The translations under genes and the position numbers were made by a program. A DNA stretch of 64,000 nucleotides, taken from contig NZ_JAUSLW010000073.1 in the NCBI RefSeq assembly GCF_030645195.1, positions 1 to 64,000 of the forward strand, written 5' to 3'. Below the pieces are notes generated by a model. That model saw only the letters and a list, made by a program, of their open reading frames with translations, had not been told where the DNA came from and did no database searches. Shown one piece after another: positions 37,071 to 45,794 of the stretch. Position 1 is the stretch's first letter, and every line of letters begins with the position of its first letter. Source of the DNA: Phenylobacterium sp. Lineage in GTDB: Bacteria > Pseudomonadota > Alphaproteobacteria > Caulobacterales > Caulobacteraceae.

Positions 37071-37859
37071 CTAGCCCTTCAGCTGGTTGGCGGCTTGCAG
37101 CATCTGGTCGGCCGAGGAGATGACCTTGGAGTTCATCTCGTAGGCCCGCTGGGCGACGATCAGGGAGGTGATCTCGGTCACCGCGTCGACGTTGGAGGCC
37201 TCGGTATAGCCCTGCAGCAGGGAGCCGAAGCCGGTGGAGCCGGGGGCGCCGGTGGTGGCGGGGCCCGAGGCGCCGCTCTCCATGAACAGGTTGTCGCCGA
37301 TGGCCTCAAGGCCCGACTCATTGATGAAGGTCGCCAGTTCCAGGCTGCCGATCACCTCGGGCGAGGTGGCCCCGGCCTTGGTGACCTGGACCTGGCCGGC
37401 CTTGGAGATGATGACGTCGGTGGCGTCCGAGGGGATCGTGATGGAGGGCTGGAGCTGGTAGCCGTCCTCGGTGACGAGCTGGCCCTGGTCGTTGACCGAC
37501 AGGTTGCCGGCGCGGGTGTAGGCGGTCTCGCCCGAGGGCTTGAGCACCTGCAGGTAGCCGCGGCCGTCGATGGCCACATCGTAACGGTTGCCGGTGGCGG
37601 TCATCGAGCCCTGCTCGGTGATGCGGTAGACCGATCCGGCCTTCACGCCGCCGCCGATCTGGACCCCGGTGGGAACGATGGTCCCCTGGTCCGAGGACTG
37701 GGCGCCGGCGCGCTCCAGGGTGTTGTAGAGCAGGTCCTGGAACTCGGCCCGTTGGCGCTTGAAGCCGACGGTGTTCATGTTGGCGATGTTGTTGGAGATG
37801 ACCTCGACGTTGAGCTGCTGGGCAGCCATGCCGGTCGCGGCGGTGCGAAGTGCTTGCAT
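37071..37859 (-). CDS. flgG: flagellar distal rod protein FlgG
   Basis: The product is a 262-residue rod protein with the conserved N-terminus MQALRTAATGMAAQQLNVEVISNNIANMNTVGFKRQRAEFQDLLY, and the C-terminal LQGYTEASNVDAVTEITSLIVAQRAYEMNSKVISSADQMLQAANQL. Both termini form the coiled-coil core of the distal rod. The length is exactly that of FlgG. No signal peptide is present; it is exported by the flagellar type III apparatus. It is preceded by flgF with a 14-bp gap. Confidence 0.97.
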   Translation of the reverse strand: MQALRTAATGMAAQQLNVEVISNNIANMNTVGFKRQRAEFQDLLYNTLERAGAQSSDQGTIVPTGVQIGGGVKAGSVYRITEQGSMTATGNRYDVAIDGRGYLQVLKPSGETAYTRAGNLSVNDQGQLVTEDGYQLQPSITIPSDATDVIISKAGQVQVTKAGATSPEVIGSLELATFINESGLEAIGDNLFMESGASGPATTGAPGSTGFGSLLQGYTEASNVDAVTEITSLIVAQRAYEMNSKVISSADQMLQAANQLKG

Positions 37860-37873
37860 CTCTTAGACTTCCC

Positions 37874-38611
37874 TTACTGGACGCGACCCATCCGCTCGAT
37901 CGAGCGGCGGGACAGGTCGGCGTTGGAATCCATCATCTTGGCCATCGACTCGTAGGCTCGGGTGACTTCCATCATCCGGGTGATCTCAAGGACCGTGTTG
38001 ACGTTCGAGCTCTCCAGCATGCCCTGGTGGACGCGGGCGTCCGGGGCGGCCTGGGGCTGCTGATTGGAGGTGTTGCGGTAGAGGTTGTCGCCGGCCTTCT
38101 CGAGCACCGACAGGGTGTCGAAGCGGGCCACGGCCACCTTGCCGATGCGCTCGGAGCCTTGGCTGACCGTGCCGTCGGTGGCGATGGTGACGCCACCCTT
38201 CTGGGGGTCGATGGCGATCTCGCCGCCGCCCTCGTCGAGCACAGGCTGGCCGGCCTGGGTGGTGAGGCGGCCAGTGTCGTCCATCCGGAAGCGGCCGTCG
38301 CGGGTGTAGCGTTCGCCGTCGGGGGTGGTGATCTTGAAGAAGCCCTGGCCCTCGATGCCGAGATCGAAGGGGGCGTCGGTCTTGCGCAGGGCGCCGCCGG
38401 TGAAGTCGCGGGCGACGCCGGAATCCAGCACGAACTTGACCGGCTTGGGGCCGCCTTGGGTCACGGCCGGGGCGCGGGCGGCGGTCTCGAGCATCAGGCT
38501 CTCGACCTTGAAGCCGGTGGTGTCGGCGTTGGCGATGTTGTTGGCCACGATGTCGAGTTCGCGGCGCAGCGTCATCTGCCTCGACAATCCGACATAGAGG
38601 GCGTTGTCCAT
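37874..38611 (-). CDS. flgF: flagellar proximal rod protein FlgF
   Basis: The product is a 245-residue rod protein. N-terminus: MDNALYVGLSRQMTLRRELDIVANNIANADTTGFK. C-terminus: GMLESSNVNTVLEITRMMEVTRAYESMAKMMDSNADLSRRSIERMGRV. Both match FlgF. It is the first gene of the flgF-flgG-flgA-flgH operon and is expressed from a sigma-54 promoter at 38676-38661. It is exported by the flagellar secretion apparatus and is part of the proximal rod. Confidence 0.96.
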   Translation of the reverse strand: MDNALYVGLSRQMTLRRELDIVANNIANADTTGFKVESLMLETAARAPAVTQGGPKPVKFVLDSGVARDFTGGALRKTDAPFDLGIEGQGFFKITTPDGERYTRDGRFRMDDTGRLTTQAGQPVLDEGGGEIAIDPQKGGVTIATDGTVSQGSERIGKVAVARFDTLSVLEKAGDNLYRNTSNQQPQAAPDARVHQGMLESSNVNTVLEITRMMEVTRAYESMAKMMDSNADLSRRSIERMGRVQ

Positions 38612-38660
38612 CGAAGGCGCTCGAACCTTTAACCTGCGACACTTTCGTCGAAGTCAGGAC

Positions 38661-38676
38661 TGCAAGCTTCGGGCCA
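38661..38676 (-). promoter_or_regulatory. sigma-54 (-24/-12) promoter of flgF
   Basis: On the minus strand TGGCCC-GAAGC-TTGCA fits the sigma-54 consensus TGGCAC-N5-TTGCA with one mismatch. Transcription would start near 38650, about 40 bases before the flgF ATG. An inverted repeat CCGGC-N7-GCCGG at 38726-38742, 75-90 bases upstream, is placed where an FlbD-type enhancer site would be expected; that last point is inference. Confidence 0.8.
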
Positions 38677-38784
38677 GTCTTAAACATCAGCAAAATCAAT
38701 AAATAAGAAGGTTAACGCGGACCTTCCGGCCAATTCTGCCGGGCAGGCTTGGACTGCCCCTTCGCGCCCCGAAAAAACCAGTCC

Positions 38785-38792
38785 TTAACCAT
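38785..38792 (+). promoter_or_regulatory. CtrA-type site upstream of fliL
   Basis: TTAACCAT is the consensus CtrA half-site, 45 bases before the fliL GTG. The upstream half, 7 bases earlier, is AAAA rather than TTAA. The following bases, TTAACCATGTCGGCCCCA, match those at the fliQ site (TTAACCATGTCTGCGCCA) at 16 of 18 positions. CtrA is known to activate class II flagellar operons in Caulobacter at such positions. Confidence 0.6.
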
Positions 38793-38836
38793 GTCGGCCC
38801 CATGCACAGGGGGTAAGATTCTAAGGAGCCGCGCGC

Positions 38837-39433
38837 GTGGCCAAGGACAAGGTCAAGGAAGCCCCCGAGGGCGAAGCCGCCGCCGAGGGCGAGGAGGGCG
38901 CGCCTGCGGGCAAGAAGAAGCTGCCCATGAAGATGATCATCATCGCTGGCGTCGCCGCGGTGCTGGTCCTGGGCGGCGGCGGAACCGCGGCCTTCATCTT
39001 CCTCAAGCCCAAGCCCGACGAGGCCCATGCCAAGGCCGACGAGCACGGCAAGGAGAAGAAGAAGGAAAAGAAGGGCGAGAAGGGCAAGGAAGAGAAGACC
39101 ATCGGCACCATCGCCGAGGGTCCGGACGGCGTCCTTTTCTACACCATGCCAAACGTGGTGGTGAACATGCAGACTGCCGACGGCCGGGCCACCTTCCTGA
39201 AGCTGAAGCTCACCCTGGAGGTCCCCGACCAGGAGACCGTGGACCTGCTGGAGCCGAACATGCCCAGGCTGCAGGACATGTTCCAGACCTTCCTGCGCGA
39301 GCTGCGCCCGGAAGACCTGCAGGGCAGCCAGGGGTCCTACCAGCTGCGCATGGAGATCCTGCGCCGGGTGAACCTCGTGATCGCCCCGTCAAAAGTAAAT
39401 GCGGTCCTCATTGAGGAGATGTTGATCAACTAG
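38837..39433 (+). CDS. fliL: flagellar basal-body-associated protein FliL
   Basis: The product has 198 residues from a GTG with AAGGAG eight bases upstream. A charged Glu/Ala/Lys cytoplasmic tail is followed by one membrane helix (MKMIIIAGVAAVLVLGGGG), a Lys/Glu-rich linker and the FliL periplasmic domain, with FYTMPNVVVNMQTADGRATFLKLKLTLEVPD and NLVIAPSKVNAVLIEEMLIN. FliL supports torque generation near the stator. It is the first gene of an operon with fliM and three accessory genes, and divergent from flgF. Confidence 0.95.
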   Translation: MAKDKVKEAPEGEAAAEGEEGAPAGKKKLPMKMIIIAGVAAVLVLGGGGTAAFIFLKPKPDEAHAKADEHGKEKKKEKKGEKGKEEKTIGTIAEGPDGVLFYTMPNVVVNMQTADGRATFLKLKLTLEVPDQETVDLLEPNMPRLQDMFQTFLRELRPEDLQGSQGSYQLRMEILRRVNLVIAPSKVNAVLIEEMLIN

Positions 39434-39459
39434 GGCCTATCCCTGGTTGGCGTGCTCCC

Positions 39460-40527
39460 ATGGACGATGAACTCGAAAACCCCAACGCCGCCGAGGGCGA
39501 GAACTGGTCGGACGCAGAGGCGTCCGGCGAGAGCCTGATCGGGTCTGAGCGTATCCTCAACCAGGACGAGATCGACAGCCTGCTGGGCTTCGATCTGTCC
39601 GACGAGGAGGCGGCCGAGCGTTCGGGCATCCGCGCCATCATCAACTCCGCGCTCGTCTCGTACGAACGCCTGCCGATGCTGGAAATCGTCTTCGACCGCC
39701 TGGTGCGGTACATGACGACCTCCCTGCGCAACTTCACCTCCGACAATGTCGAGGTCAGCCTCGACAACATCTCCTCGATCCGGTTCGGCGACTATCTGAA
39801 CTCGATCCCGCTGCCGGCCATCCTGTCGGTGTTCAAGGCCGAGGAGCTGGAGAACTACGGTCTGCTGACCGTCGACTCCAACCTGATCTATTCCATCGTC
39901 GACGTGCTGCTGGGCGGTCGCCGCGGCACCGCGGCGATGCGCATCGAGGGCCGCCCCTACACCACCATCGAACGCGTGCTGGTGCAGCGGATGGTCGAGG
40001 TGGTGCTGGCCGACGCCAAGCTGGCCTTCGAGCCCCTGACCCCGGTGACCTTCACCCTCGACCGCCTGGAGACCAATCCGCGCTTCGCCGCCATCGCCCG
40101 GCCGCCGAACGCCGCGATCCTGGTGAAGCTGCGGGTGGACATGGAGGACCGCGGCGGCCGCATCGAGCTGCTGCTGCCCTACGCCACCCTGGAGCCTATC
40201 CGGAAGATGCTGCTGCAGCAGTTCATGGGCGAGAAGTTCGGCCGCGACAACATCTGGGAAGGCCACCTGGCCACCGAGCTCTGGACCACCCAGATGGAGG
40301 TCCGCGCCGTCCTCGACGAGCAGCAGATCAGCCTCAAGGAGGTCCTGAACCTCGAGGTCGGCCAGACCATCATGCTGAACGCCACCCCCGACAGCCTCAT
40401 CGAGCTGCGGGCCGGAACCATCCCCCTGACGCGGGGCCGCATGGGCCGCCGCAACCACCATATCGCCGTCCGTGTGGAGGCCCCCCTGACGCCCCACGCC
40501 CGGCGCGCCATCCAGAGGTTGAAATGA
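39460..40527 (+). CDS. fliM: flagellar motor switch protein FliM
   Basis: The product is a 355-residue C-ring protein. The CheY-P-binding N-terminus reads ILNQDEIDSLLGF. The middle FliM domain has VRYMTTSLRNFTSDNVEVSLDNI and the C-terminal SpoA/FliN-like domain ends QTIMLNATPDSLIELRAGTIPLTRGRMGRRNHHIAV. It controls switching and torque with FliG and FliN. The acidic N-terminal extension before the CheY peptide is typical of alphaproteobacteria. It overlaps the next gene by 4 bp (ATGA). Confidence 0.97.
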   Translation: MDDELENPNAAEGENWSDAEASGESLIGSERILNQDEIDSLLGFDLSDEEAAERSGIRAIINSALVSYERLPMLEIVFDRLVRYMTTSLRNFTSDNVEVSLDNISSIRFGDYLNSIPLPAILSVFKAEELENYGLLTVDSNLIYSIVDVLLGGRRGTAAMRIEGRPYTTIERVLVQRMVEVVLADAKLAFEPLTPVTFTLDRLETNPRFAAIARPPNAAILVKLRVDMEDRGGRIELLLPYATLEPIRKMLLQQFMGEKFGRDNIWEGHLATELWTTQMEVRAVLDEQQISLKEVLNLEVGQTIMLNATPDSLIELRAGTIPLTRGRMGRRNHHIAVRVEAPLTPHARRAIQRLK

Positions 40528-41066
40528 GCCTGATCGCCATTGGGATGAACCTCATGCTGGCGGGCCTGCTGGTCGCCGCCTTGATGATGGGTTTCCGGCT
40601 GAATATCCGCCTCAAGCACCTGCGCGACAGCCATGACGGCTTCGCCCGGGCCGTCGCCGAGCTGGACGTCGCCGCCGCCCGCGCCGAGCAGGGGCTGGCC
40701 GATCTTCGCGCCGCCACCGACGAGGCCGCCGACGCCCTGGCCGACCGCATCGAGAAGGCCCGGGCCCTGACCGGCAAGCTCGACCGCCAGCTGCAGGGCG
40801 CGCCGCAGACCGCGGCGCACAGCTCGCCCCGCGCCGCCCGCGTCGCCTTCCGCCAAGAAGAGGCCGAGGTCGACGAGGCCGACGTCGAGCGCGTCACCCA
40901 TCGCCTGGGCGCCCTGCTGTCGGCGGCCCGCGAGCCCCGCGTGCGGCCCGAGCCCGAGCGGTTCGTGCGGCCCGACATCGCCCCGACGCGCCAGCGTCCC
41001 CGTTTCGAAGACGACCTGTTCGATGGCCCCGCCGAGCGCGTGGCCATGGGTGGAGCCCGCCGATGA
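40524..41066 (+). CDS. DUF6468-like flagellar-operon membrane protein
   Basis: The product has 180 residues: an N-terminal membrane helix (SLIAIGMNLMLAGLLVAALMM), a coiled-coil segment to about residue 95 and a Pro/Arg-rich C-terminal half ending RFEDDLFDGPAERVAMGG. It matches, by pattern, the single-span protein (DUF6468) that follows fliM in many alphaproteobacteria. A Caulobacter protein for flagellar positioning, PflI, has a similar single-span, Pro-rich layout; equivalence is only a suggestion. Coupled to fliM (ATGA) and to the next gene (ATGA, 41063-41066). Confidence 0.7.
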   Translation: MSLIAIGMNLMLAGLLVAALMMGFRLNIRLKHLRDSHDGFARAVAELDVAAARAEQGLADLRAATDEAADALADRIEKARALTGKLDRQLQGAPQTAAHSSPRAARVAFRQEEAEVDEADVERVTHRLGALLSAAREPRVRPEPERFVRPDIAPTRQRPRFEDDLFDGPAERVAMGGARR

Positions 41067-42043
41067 AGAACATACCCCGCATCCTGCCCCTGGTGGGCAT
41101 CGCCGCCGCCGGGGTCCTGGCGGTCAACGCCATGGCCGGCGCCCGCTCGCTGCCCGACATGATCTCCGGCGCCAAGGCCTTCGCCGAGGAGGCCGCCAAG
41201 CCGCTCAAGGGCGCCAGGGGCGAAAAGGCCACCGAGGAGAAGGCGGCCGAGGGCAAGGCCGGCTCCGAGGGCGCGGCCGTCGGTTCGGTCCTGGACGCCT
41301 CGACCCTGGCGCCCGCCGCGCCCCGGGCCCCGGCGGTCTGCGCCCCGACGGCGGCGGAACTGGCCAAGGAGGCGGGCCTCTCGCCCGCCGAACTGCAGAT
41401 TCTGCAAAGCCTGGGCTCCCGCCGAGGCCAGCTTGATCAGCGCGAGCAGGACATCGACGTCCAGCTGGCCCTGCTGGCCGCCGCCGAGGCCAAGCTCGAC
41501 GCCAAGGTCAAGACCCTGACCGGGCTGAAGGGCGACGTGCAGTCGCTGCTGAGCCAGGCCGACGGCAAGGAGCAGGCCGAGGTCGACCGCCTGGTGAAGG
41601 TGTTCGAGGGCATGAAGGCCAAGGACGCCGCCCCGCGCATGGTGCTGCTGGACGACTCCGTGCGCCTGCCCATCGCCGGCAAGATGAAGGAACGCGCCCT
41701 GTCGGCCATCATCGCGGCCATGCCCCCGGCCGAGGCCAAGCGCCTGACCGAGAGCCTGTCGCGCCGCTTCGCCGACGCCCGCAAGGTGGCGGCCTCCGCC
41801 GACGCGGCCGCCACCAACGCTGCGGCCTCCACCCCCTCGGCGCAGCAGCTGGCCGCGGCCGATCCCACCGCCGAGAAGGCCGCTTCGCCGGCCGCCAAGC
41901 CCAAGGCCCGCAAGGCCGCGCCCAAGAAGGTCGCCGCCCGCAAGCCCGCCGCCAAGGCCGCCCCGGTCAAGCAGGCCGCCGCGGCCCCTGACGCCGCCCA
42001 GCCCGCAGCCCCCGCGGCGGCGGCTCCGCCGAAGGCCGGCTAG
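41063..42043 (+). CDS. MotE-like protein (MgtE-N-fold flagellar chaperone)
   Basis: The product has 326 residues with an N-terminal membrane anchor or signal (ILPLVGIAAAGVLAVNAMAG), an Ala/Glu-rich spacer, a coiled coil (LDQREQDIDVQLALLAAAEAKLDAKVKTL) and a MgtE-N-like domain (VDRLVKVFEGMKAKDAAPRMVLLDDSVRLPIAGKMKERALSAIIAAMPPAEAKRLTE). This is the MotE architecture, a periplasmic chaperone for the motor protein MotC in rhizobia. The Ala/Lys/Pro-rich tail of ~90 residues is low complexity. The motor function is inferred from family and location. Confidence 0.75.
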   Translation: MKNIPRILPLVGIAAAGVLAVNAMAGARSLPDMISGAKAFAEEAAKPLKGARGEKATEEKAAEGKAGSEGAAVGSVLDASTLAPAAPRAPAVCAPTAAELAKEAGLSPAELQILQSLGSRRGQLDQREQDIDVQLALLAAAEAKLDAKVKTLTGLKGDVQSLLSQADGKEQAEVDRLVKVFEGMKAKDAAPRMVLLDDSVRLPIAGKMKERALSAIIAAMPPAEAKRLTESLSRRFADARKVAASADAAATNAAASTPSAQQLAAADPTAEKAASPAAKPKARKAAPKKVAARKPAAKAAPVKQAAAAPDAAQPAAPAAAAPPKAG

Positions 42044-42047
42044 TTCC

Positions 42048-44996
42048 TTGAGCCTGCGCCGGACCCTTCACTCCAGCGTCGCGGCGATCTGCATCGCCGG
42101 CGTGATCGCGCCTGCGGGCGTGGCCGCGACGACGCCCGTGCAGGTCGCGCCCCGCGGCCCGCTGGACGTGCATGTGGCCCAGGCCAGGGACTTTTCGCGG
42201 ATCGAGCTGCACTGGGCCGGCGGCGCGCGGGCCATCACCAAGCGCGACGGCCAGGTCCTGACCCTGAAGTTCAACCGGGACGCCAATCCCGACATCGCCC
42301 GCCTGCGGATCGATCCGCCCCGGTGGCTGAAGACCGCCGAGGCCCGCCACTCCGGCGGCGGGCTGGAACTGGTCCTGACGCTCGCCGACGACGCCGAGGC
42401 CAAGGTCGGGAACGCCGACGGCGCCACCTATATCAACCTCTTCGAGCGGCCGCCGCCGCCCGAGCCGGAGATCGCCGAGACCGCGCCGCCCTTGACTGAA
42501 CCGGAGCCGGTGCGGCCCAACCCGATCCCGGCCGGCGGGGTCGTCCAGATGGAGGCCAAGCTGGCCAATGGCCAGGTGCTGTTGAGCTTCCCCTGGGCCA
42601 ATCCCAACGGAGCTGCGGTGTTCCGGCGCGGCGACGCCATCTGGGTGGTCTTCGACGCCCCTGCCGACCTTGACGTCTCCAAGGCCCCTCGGGGCCTTCG
42701 CCAGTTCTCGAAGGTGCAGAGCTTCAAGGGCGCCGACTATTCGGCGGTGCGGATCGCCGCGCCCAAGGGCACGCCCTTCTTCGCCTCGGCCGTCGGGCCG
42801 GTCTGGACCGTGGCCATCGGTCCCGGCGCCCAGAGCCAGAGCAGCCAGGTCCGCATCGTCCGCGACGACGTCGGCGGTCCCGCCGCCTTGAAGGCCGTGG
42901 TCGCGGGCGCCACCCGGACGGTGAGGGTCGACGACCCCATCGTCGGCGACGCCCTGTCGGTGGTCACCGCGCTTGGCCCCTCCAAGGGTGTGCCGAGCCG
43001 GCGCGAATACGTCCAGATGGCGGTCCTGCCCTCGGCCCAGGGCCTGGCTCTGGAATCCTATGTCGAGGACCTGTCCCTCTCCCACAACGGCGACCTCGTG
43101 CAGATCGGGCGTCCGGCCGGCCTGACCCTTTCGCCCGCCTCGGCCGGGGTGGAGCGGGCCGAGGCCGAGCTGGGGGCCCCGCAGCCGGCGGGCATGCCGG
43201 CCCTGATCGACTACGCCAACTGGCCCAAGACCGGCCATGGCGGCTTCCTCGCCCGCTACAACGGCCTGCTCAACGCCTCCATGGAGGAGGCCGCCAAGGG
43301 CCGCGACGCTCCGGTCGCCGCGCGCATGGCGCTCGCCCGCTTCCTGGTGGGCTCGGAACTCTCCTTCGAAGCCATCGGGGTGCTGAACGACAGCGCGCGC
43401 AGCCATCAGGAACTGCTGGAGGACCCCGAATTCCGCGGTCTGCGCGGCATCGCCCGGGTGATGGCGCGCCGGTACAAGGAGGCCGAGGCTGACTTCTCCG
43501 CTCCGATCCTGGCCGACGACCCCTCCGCGGCTCTGTGGCGTTCCTATATCGCCGCCCAGTTGGCCCAGTGGCCCGAGGCCCGCAGCCAGTTCGCCGCCGG
43601 AGCCGAGGCCTTCAATCAGTTCTCCCCCGTCTGGAAGGCGCGCTTCGCCCGCGCCGACGCCCAGGCGGCCCTGGCGCTCGGCGACATCGACGGCGCCGAC
43701 GCCCGCATCAAGCTAGCCTTGATGGATCGGACCGCGCCCCTGGAGGAGCTGGCGACCCGGTTAATTCAGGCCAAGGTGGTGGAGGCCCAGGGCCACCCAG
43801 ACCGCGCCCTGCGCATCTACGCCGCGCTTGCCGGCGCCCCGGTGGAATCGATCTCGGCCCCGGCCCTGCTGCGGGCCACCCAGATCCGTCTCACCGCGGG
43901 CAAGATCACCCCGGTCCAGGCCGCCGACGTCTTCGACGGCCTGCGCTATCGCTGGCGCGGCGACTCCACGGAGCTGGAGACCATCCGGGCGCTGGGCCAG
44001 CTTTACCTGAACCAGGGCCGTTATCGCGAGGCGCTGGAGGCGCTGCGGTCGGCGGGTCAGCGCCTGCCCGACCTGCCCGAGGCCCTGCAGCTGCAGAGCG
44101 ACCTGGCGACGGCCTTCCGCAGCCTGTTCCTGGACGGCGCGGCCGACGGGCTGGAGCCGATCCAGGCGCTCGCCCTGTTCTTCGACTTCAAGGAACTGAC
44201 GCCCCTGGGCGCCGACGGCGACCTGATGGTGCGCCGCCTGGTCCGCCGGCTGGTGGACGTCGACCTGCTGGACCAGGCCGCCGACCTGCTGAAATACCAG
44301 GCCGACAACCGCCTGGACGGCGTGCCGCGGGCCCAGGTGGCCACCGACCTGGCGGTCATCTACCTGATGGACCGCAAGCCCGAGCAGGCGCTGGGCGCTA
44401 TCAACGCGTCCCGCACCACGGTCCTGCCCACCGCCCTCAACACCGAGCGGCGGCTGGTGGAGGCCCGGGCCCTGATGAATCTCGGCCGGCTCGACGCGGC
44501 CCTGGAGGTCATGGAGCGGGACACCTCCAAAGAGGGCGCGGATCTGCGCGCCGAGGTGGTCTGGAAGAAGAAGGACTGGGCCGGCGCCGGAATTCTGTTC
44601 GAGAAGTCGCTCGGCGACCGCTGGAAGGGCCCTGGGCCCCTGGCCAGCGAGGAAGAGGGCAAGCTGCTGCGCGCCGGGGTCGCCTACAGCCTGGCCGGCG
44701 AGGACATGGCGCTCACCCGCCTGCGCGAACGCTACCAGGGCTTCGCCGAGCAGGCGCGCAACCCCGACGCGCTGCGGGTGGCCCTGTCTGGCGTCCAGGA
44801 TGGCCGGCTCAGCGTCGCCGACTTCGGCCGCATCACCGCCGACAACGAGGCCTTCGCCGGCTGGGTGACCAAGATGAAGGTGAAGTTCCGTGACCGCCCG
44901 GCCCCGGTGGGTCTGCGCACCGCGGCGACGCCGATCGCCCCCCGCTCCGCCCAGGCGGCGCCCGCGGCGCCCGCGGCGGCGGCGAAGAAGGGCTGA
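42048..44996 (+). CDS. large TPR-rich secreted protein of the flagellar operon
   Basis: The product has 982 residues from a TTG start, with a signal peptide (HSSVAAICIAGVIAPAGVAA). An N-terminal beta-rich region (about 30-370) has AMIN-like patches such as FSRIELHWAGGARAI. A Pro/Glu-rich linker and a long helical region from about 400 to 960 with TPR-like repeats follow (e.g. NQGRYREALEALRSAGQRLPDLPEALQLQSDLATAF). It would be a periplasmic scaffold. It is 4 bp after the MotE-like gene and convergent with fliP. Its function in motility is inferred from position. Confidence 0.75.
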   Translation: MSLRRTLHSSVAAICIAGVIAPAGVAATTPVQVAPRGPLDVHVAQARDFSRIELHWAGGARAITKRDGQVLTLKFNRDANPDIARLRIDPPRWLKTAEARHSGGGLELVLTLADDAEAKVGNADGATYINLFERPPPPEPEIAETAPPLTEPEPVRPNPIPAGGVVQMEAKLANGQVLLSFPWANPNGAAVFRRGDAIWVVFDAPADLDVSKAPRGLRQFSKVQSFKGADYSAVRIAAPKGTPFFASAVGPVWTVAIGPGAQSQSSQVRIVRDDVGGPAALKAVVAGATRTVRVDDPIVGDALSVVTALGPSKGVPSRREYVQMAVLPSAQGLALESYVEDLSLSHNGDLVQIGRPAGLTLSPASAGVERAEAELGAPQPAGMPALIDYANWPKTGHGGFLARYNGLLNASMEEAAKGRDAPVAARMALARFLVGSELSFEAIGVLNDSARSHQELLEDPEFRGLRGIARVMARRYKEAEADFSAPILADDPSAALWRSYIAAQLAQWPEARSQFAAGAEAFNQFSPVWKARFARADAQAALALGDIDGADARIKLALMDRTAPLEELATRLIQAKVVEAQGHPDRALRIYAALAGAPVESISAPALLRATQIRLTAGKITPVQAADVFDGLRYRWRGDSTELETIRALGQLYLNQGRYREALEALRSAGQRLPDLPEALQLQSDLATAFRSLFLDGAADGLEPIQALALFFDFKELTPLGADGDLMVRRLVRRLVDVDLLDQAADLLKYQADNRLDGVPRAQVATDLAVIYLMDRKPEQALGAINASRTTVLPTALNTERRLVEARALMNLGRLDAALEVMERDTSKEGADLRAEVVWKKKDWAGAGILFEKSLGDRWKGPGPLASEEEGKLLRAGVAYSLAGEDMALTRLRERYQGFAEQARNPDALRVALSGVQDGRLSVADFGRITADNEAFAGWVTKMKVKFRDRPAPVGLRTAATPIAPRSAQAAPAAPAAAAKKG

Positions 44997-45794
44997 TCAG
45001 CCCGCGCCGGCCCCGCGCTGGAAGCTTTCCACCAGACTGCCCGCCACCAGCCGCCAGCCGTCCACCAGGACGAAGAAGATCAGCTTGAAGGGCAGGGACA
45101 CCACCACCGGCGGCAGCATCATCATACCCATGCTCATCAGCACGCTGGCCACCACCAGGTCGATGACCAGGAATGGGACGAAGAGCAGGAAGCCGATTTC
45201 GAAGGCGCGCTTCAGCTCCGAGATCATGAAGGCCGGCGTGACCACCCGGATGGGAATCTCCTGCACGGTCTTGGGCCGCTCGATCTTGGACAGGCGCACG
45301 AAGAGGGCCAGGTCTTCGCGGTCCACCTGGGCCAGCATGAAGCTCTTCAGGGGGTCGCTTGCGGCCTCGAAGGCCTGGGGCAGTTCGATCTGCTGGTCCA
45401 GCAGGGGCTTGATCCCCTCGTCATAGGACCGCTGCACGGTCGGGCCCATGACGATGGCCGAGAGGAACAGGGCCAGGCTGATGATCACCGCGTTGGGCGG
45501 GCTCTGCTGCAGGCCGAGCGCCGTGCGCAACAGGGACAGGACCACCACGATCCGCACAAAGGAGGTGGTCATGATGACGATGGAGGGTGCGAGCGACAGG
45601 ACCGTCAGCAGGCCCATCAGCTGGACCACGCGTTCGGTGAGGCCGGCGCCGGTGCCGAGATTGATGTTCACCGCCTGGGCCAGGGCCGTGGCGGGCACGA
45701 CCAGGCTGGCCAGGGTGGCCAGCGCGGCCAGCAGGAAGGCCTTGCGCCAGTCCTCGGCGCGCAGCTGGGTGACGGACTTGAACATTCCGGCCAT
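44997..45794 (-). CDS. fliP: flagellar type III export gate protein FliP
   Basis: The product has 265 residues with a cleavable signal-like N-terminus (LLAALATLASLVVPATALAQ), then four membrane helices of the export gate. Signatures are LAPSIVIMTTSFVRIVVVLSLLRTALGLQQSPPNAVIISLALFL and FMISELKRAFEIGFLLFVPFLVIDLVVASVLMSMGMMMLPPVVVSLPFKLIFFVLVDGWRL, which contain the strongly conserved FliP motifs. It forms the channel with FliQ and FliR. It overlaps the fliO stop (TGATG) and is convergent with the TPR gene (no gap). Confidence 0.97.
   Translation of the reverse strand: MAGMFKSVTQLRAEDWRKAFLLAALATLASLVVPATALAQAVNINLGTGAGLTERVVQLMGLLTVLSLAPSIVIMTTSFVRIVVVLSLLRTALGLQQSPPNAVIISLALFLSAIVMGPTVQRSYDEGIKPLLDQQIELPQAFEAASDPLKSFMLAQVDREDLALFVRLSKIERPKTVQEIPIRVVTPAFMISELKRAFEIGFLLFVPFLVIDLVVASVLMSMGMMMLPPVVVSLPFKLIFFVLVDGWRLVAGSLVESFQRGAGAG

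Noticed and set aside
35618-37123. 501-residue open frame on the + strand
   Set aside because: It is antisense to flgH and flgA. Both of those are clear and its composition is that of a shadow.
38629-38634. TTAACC near flgF as a CtrA site
   Set aside because: It lies downstream of the predicted sigma-54 start, lacks the second half and the extended module seen at fliL and fliQ.
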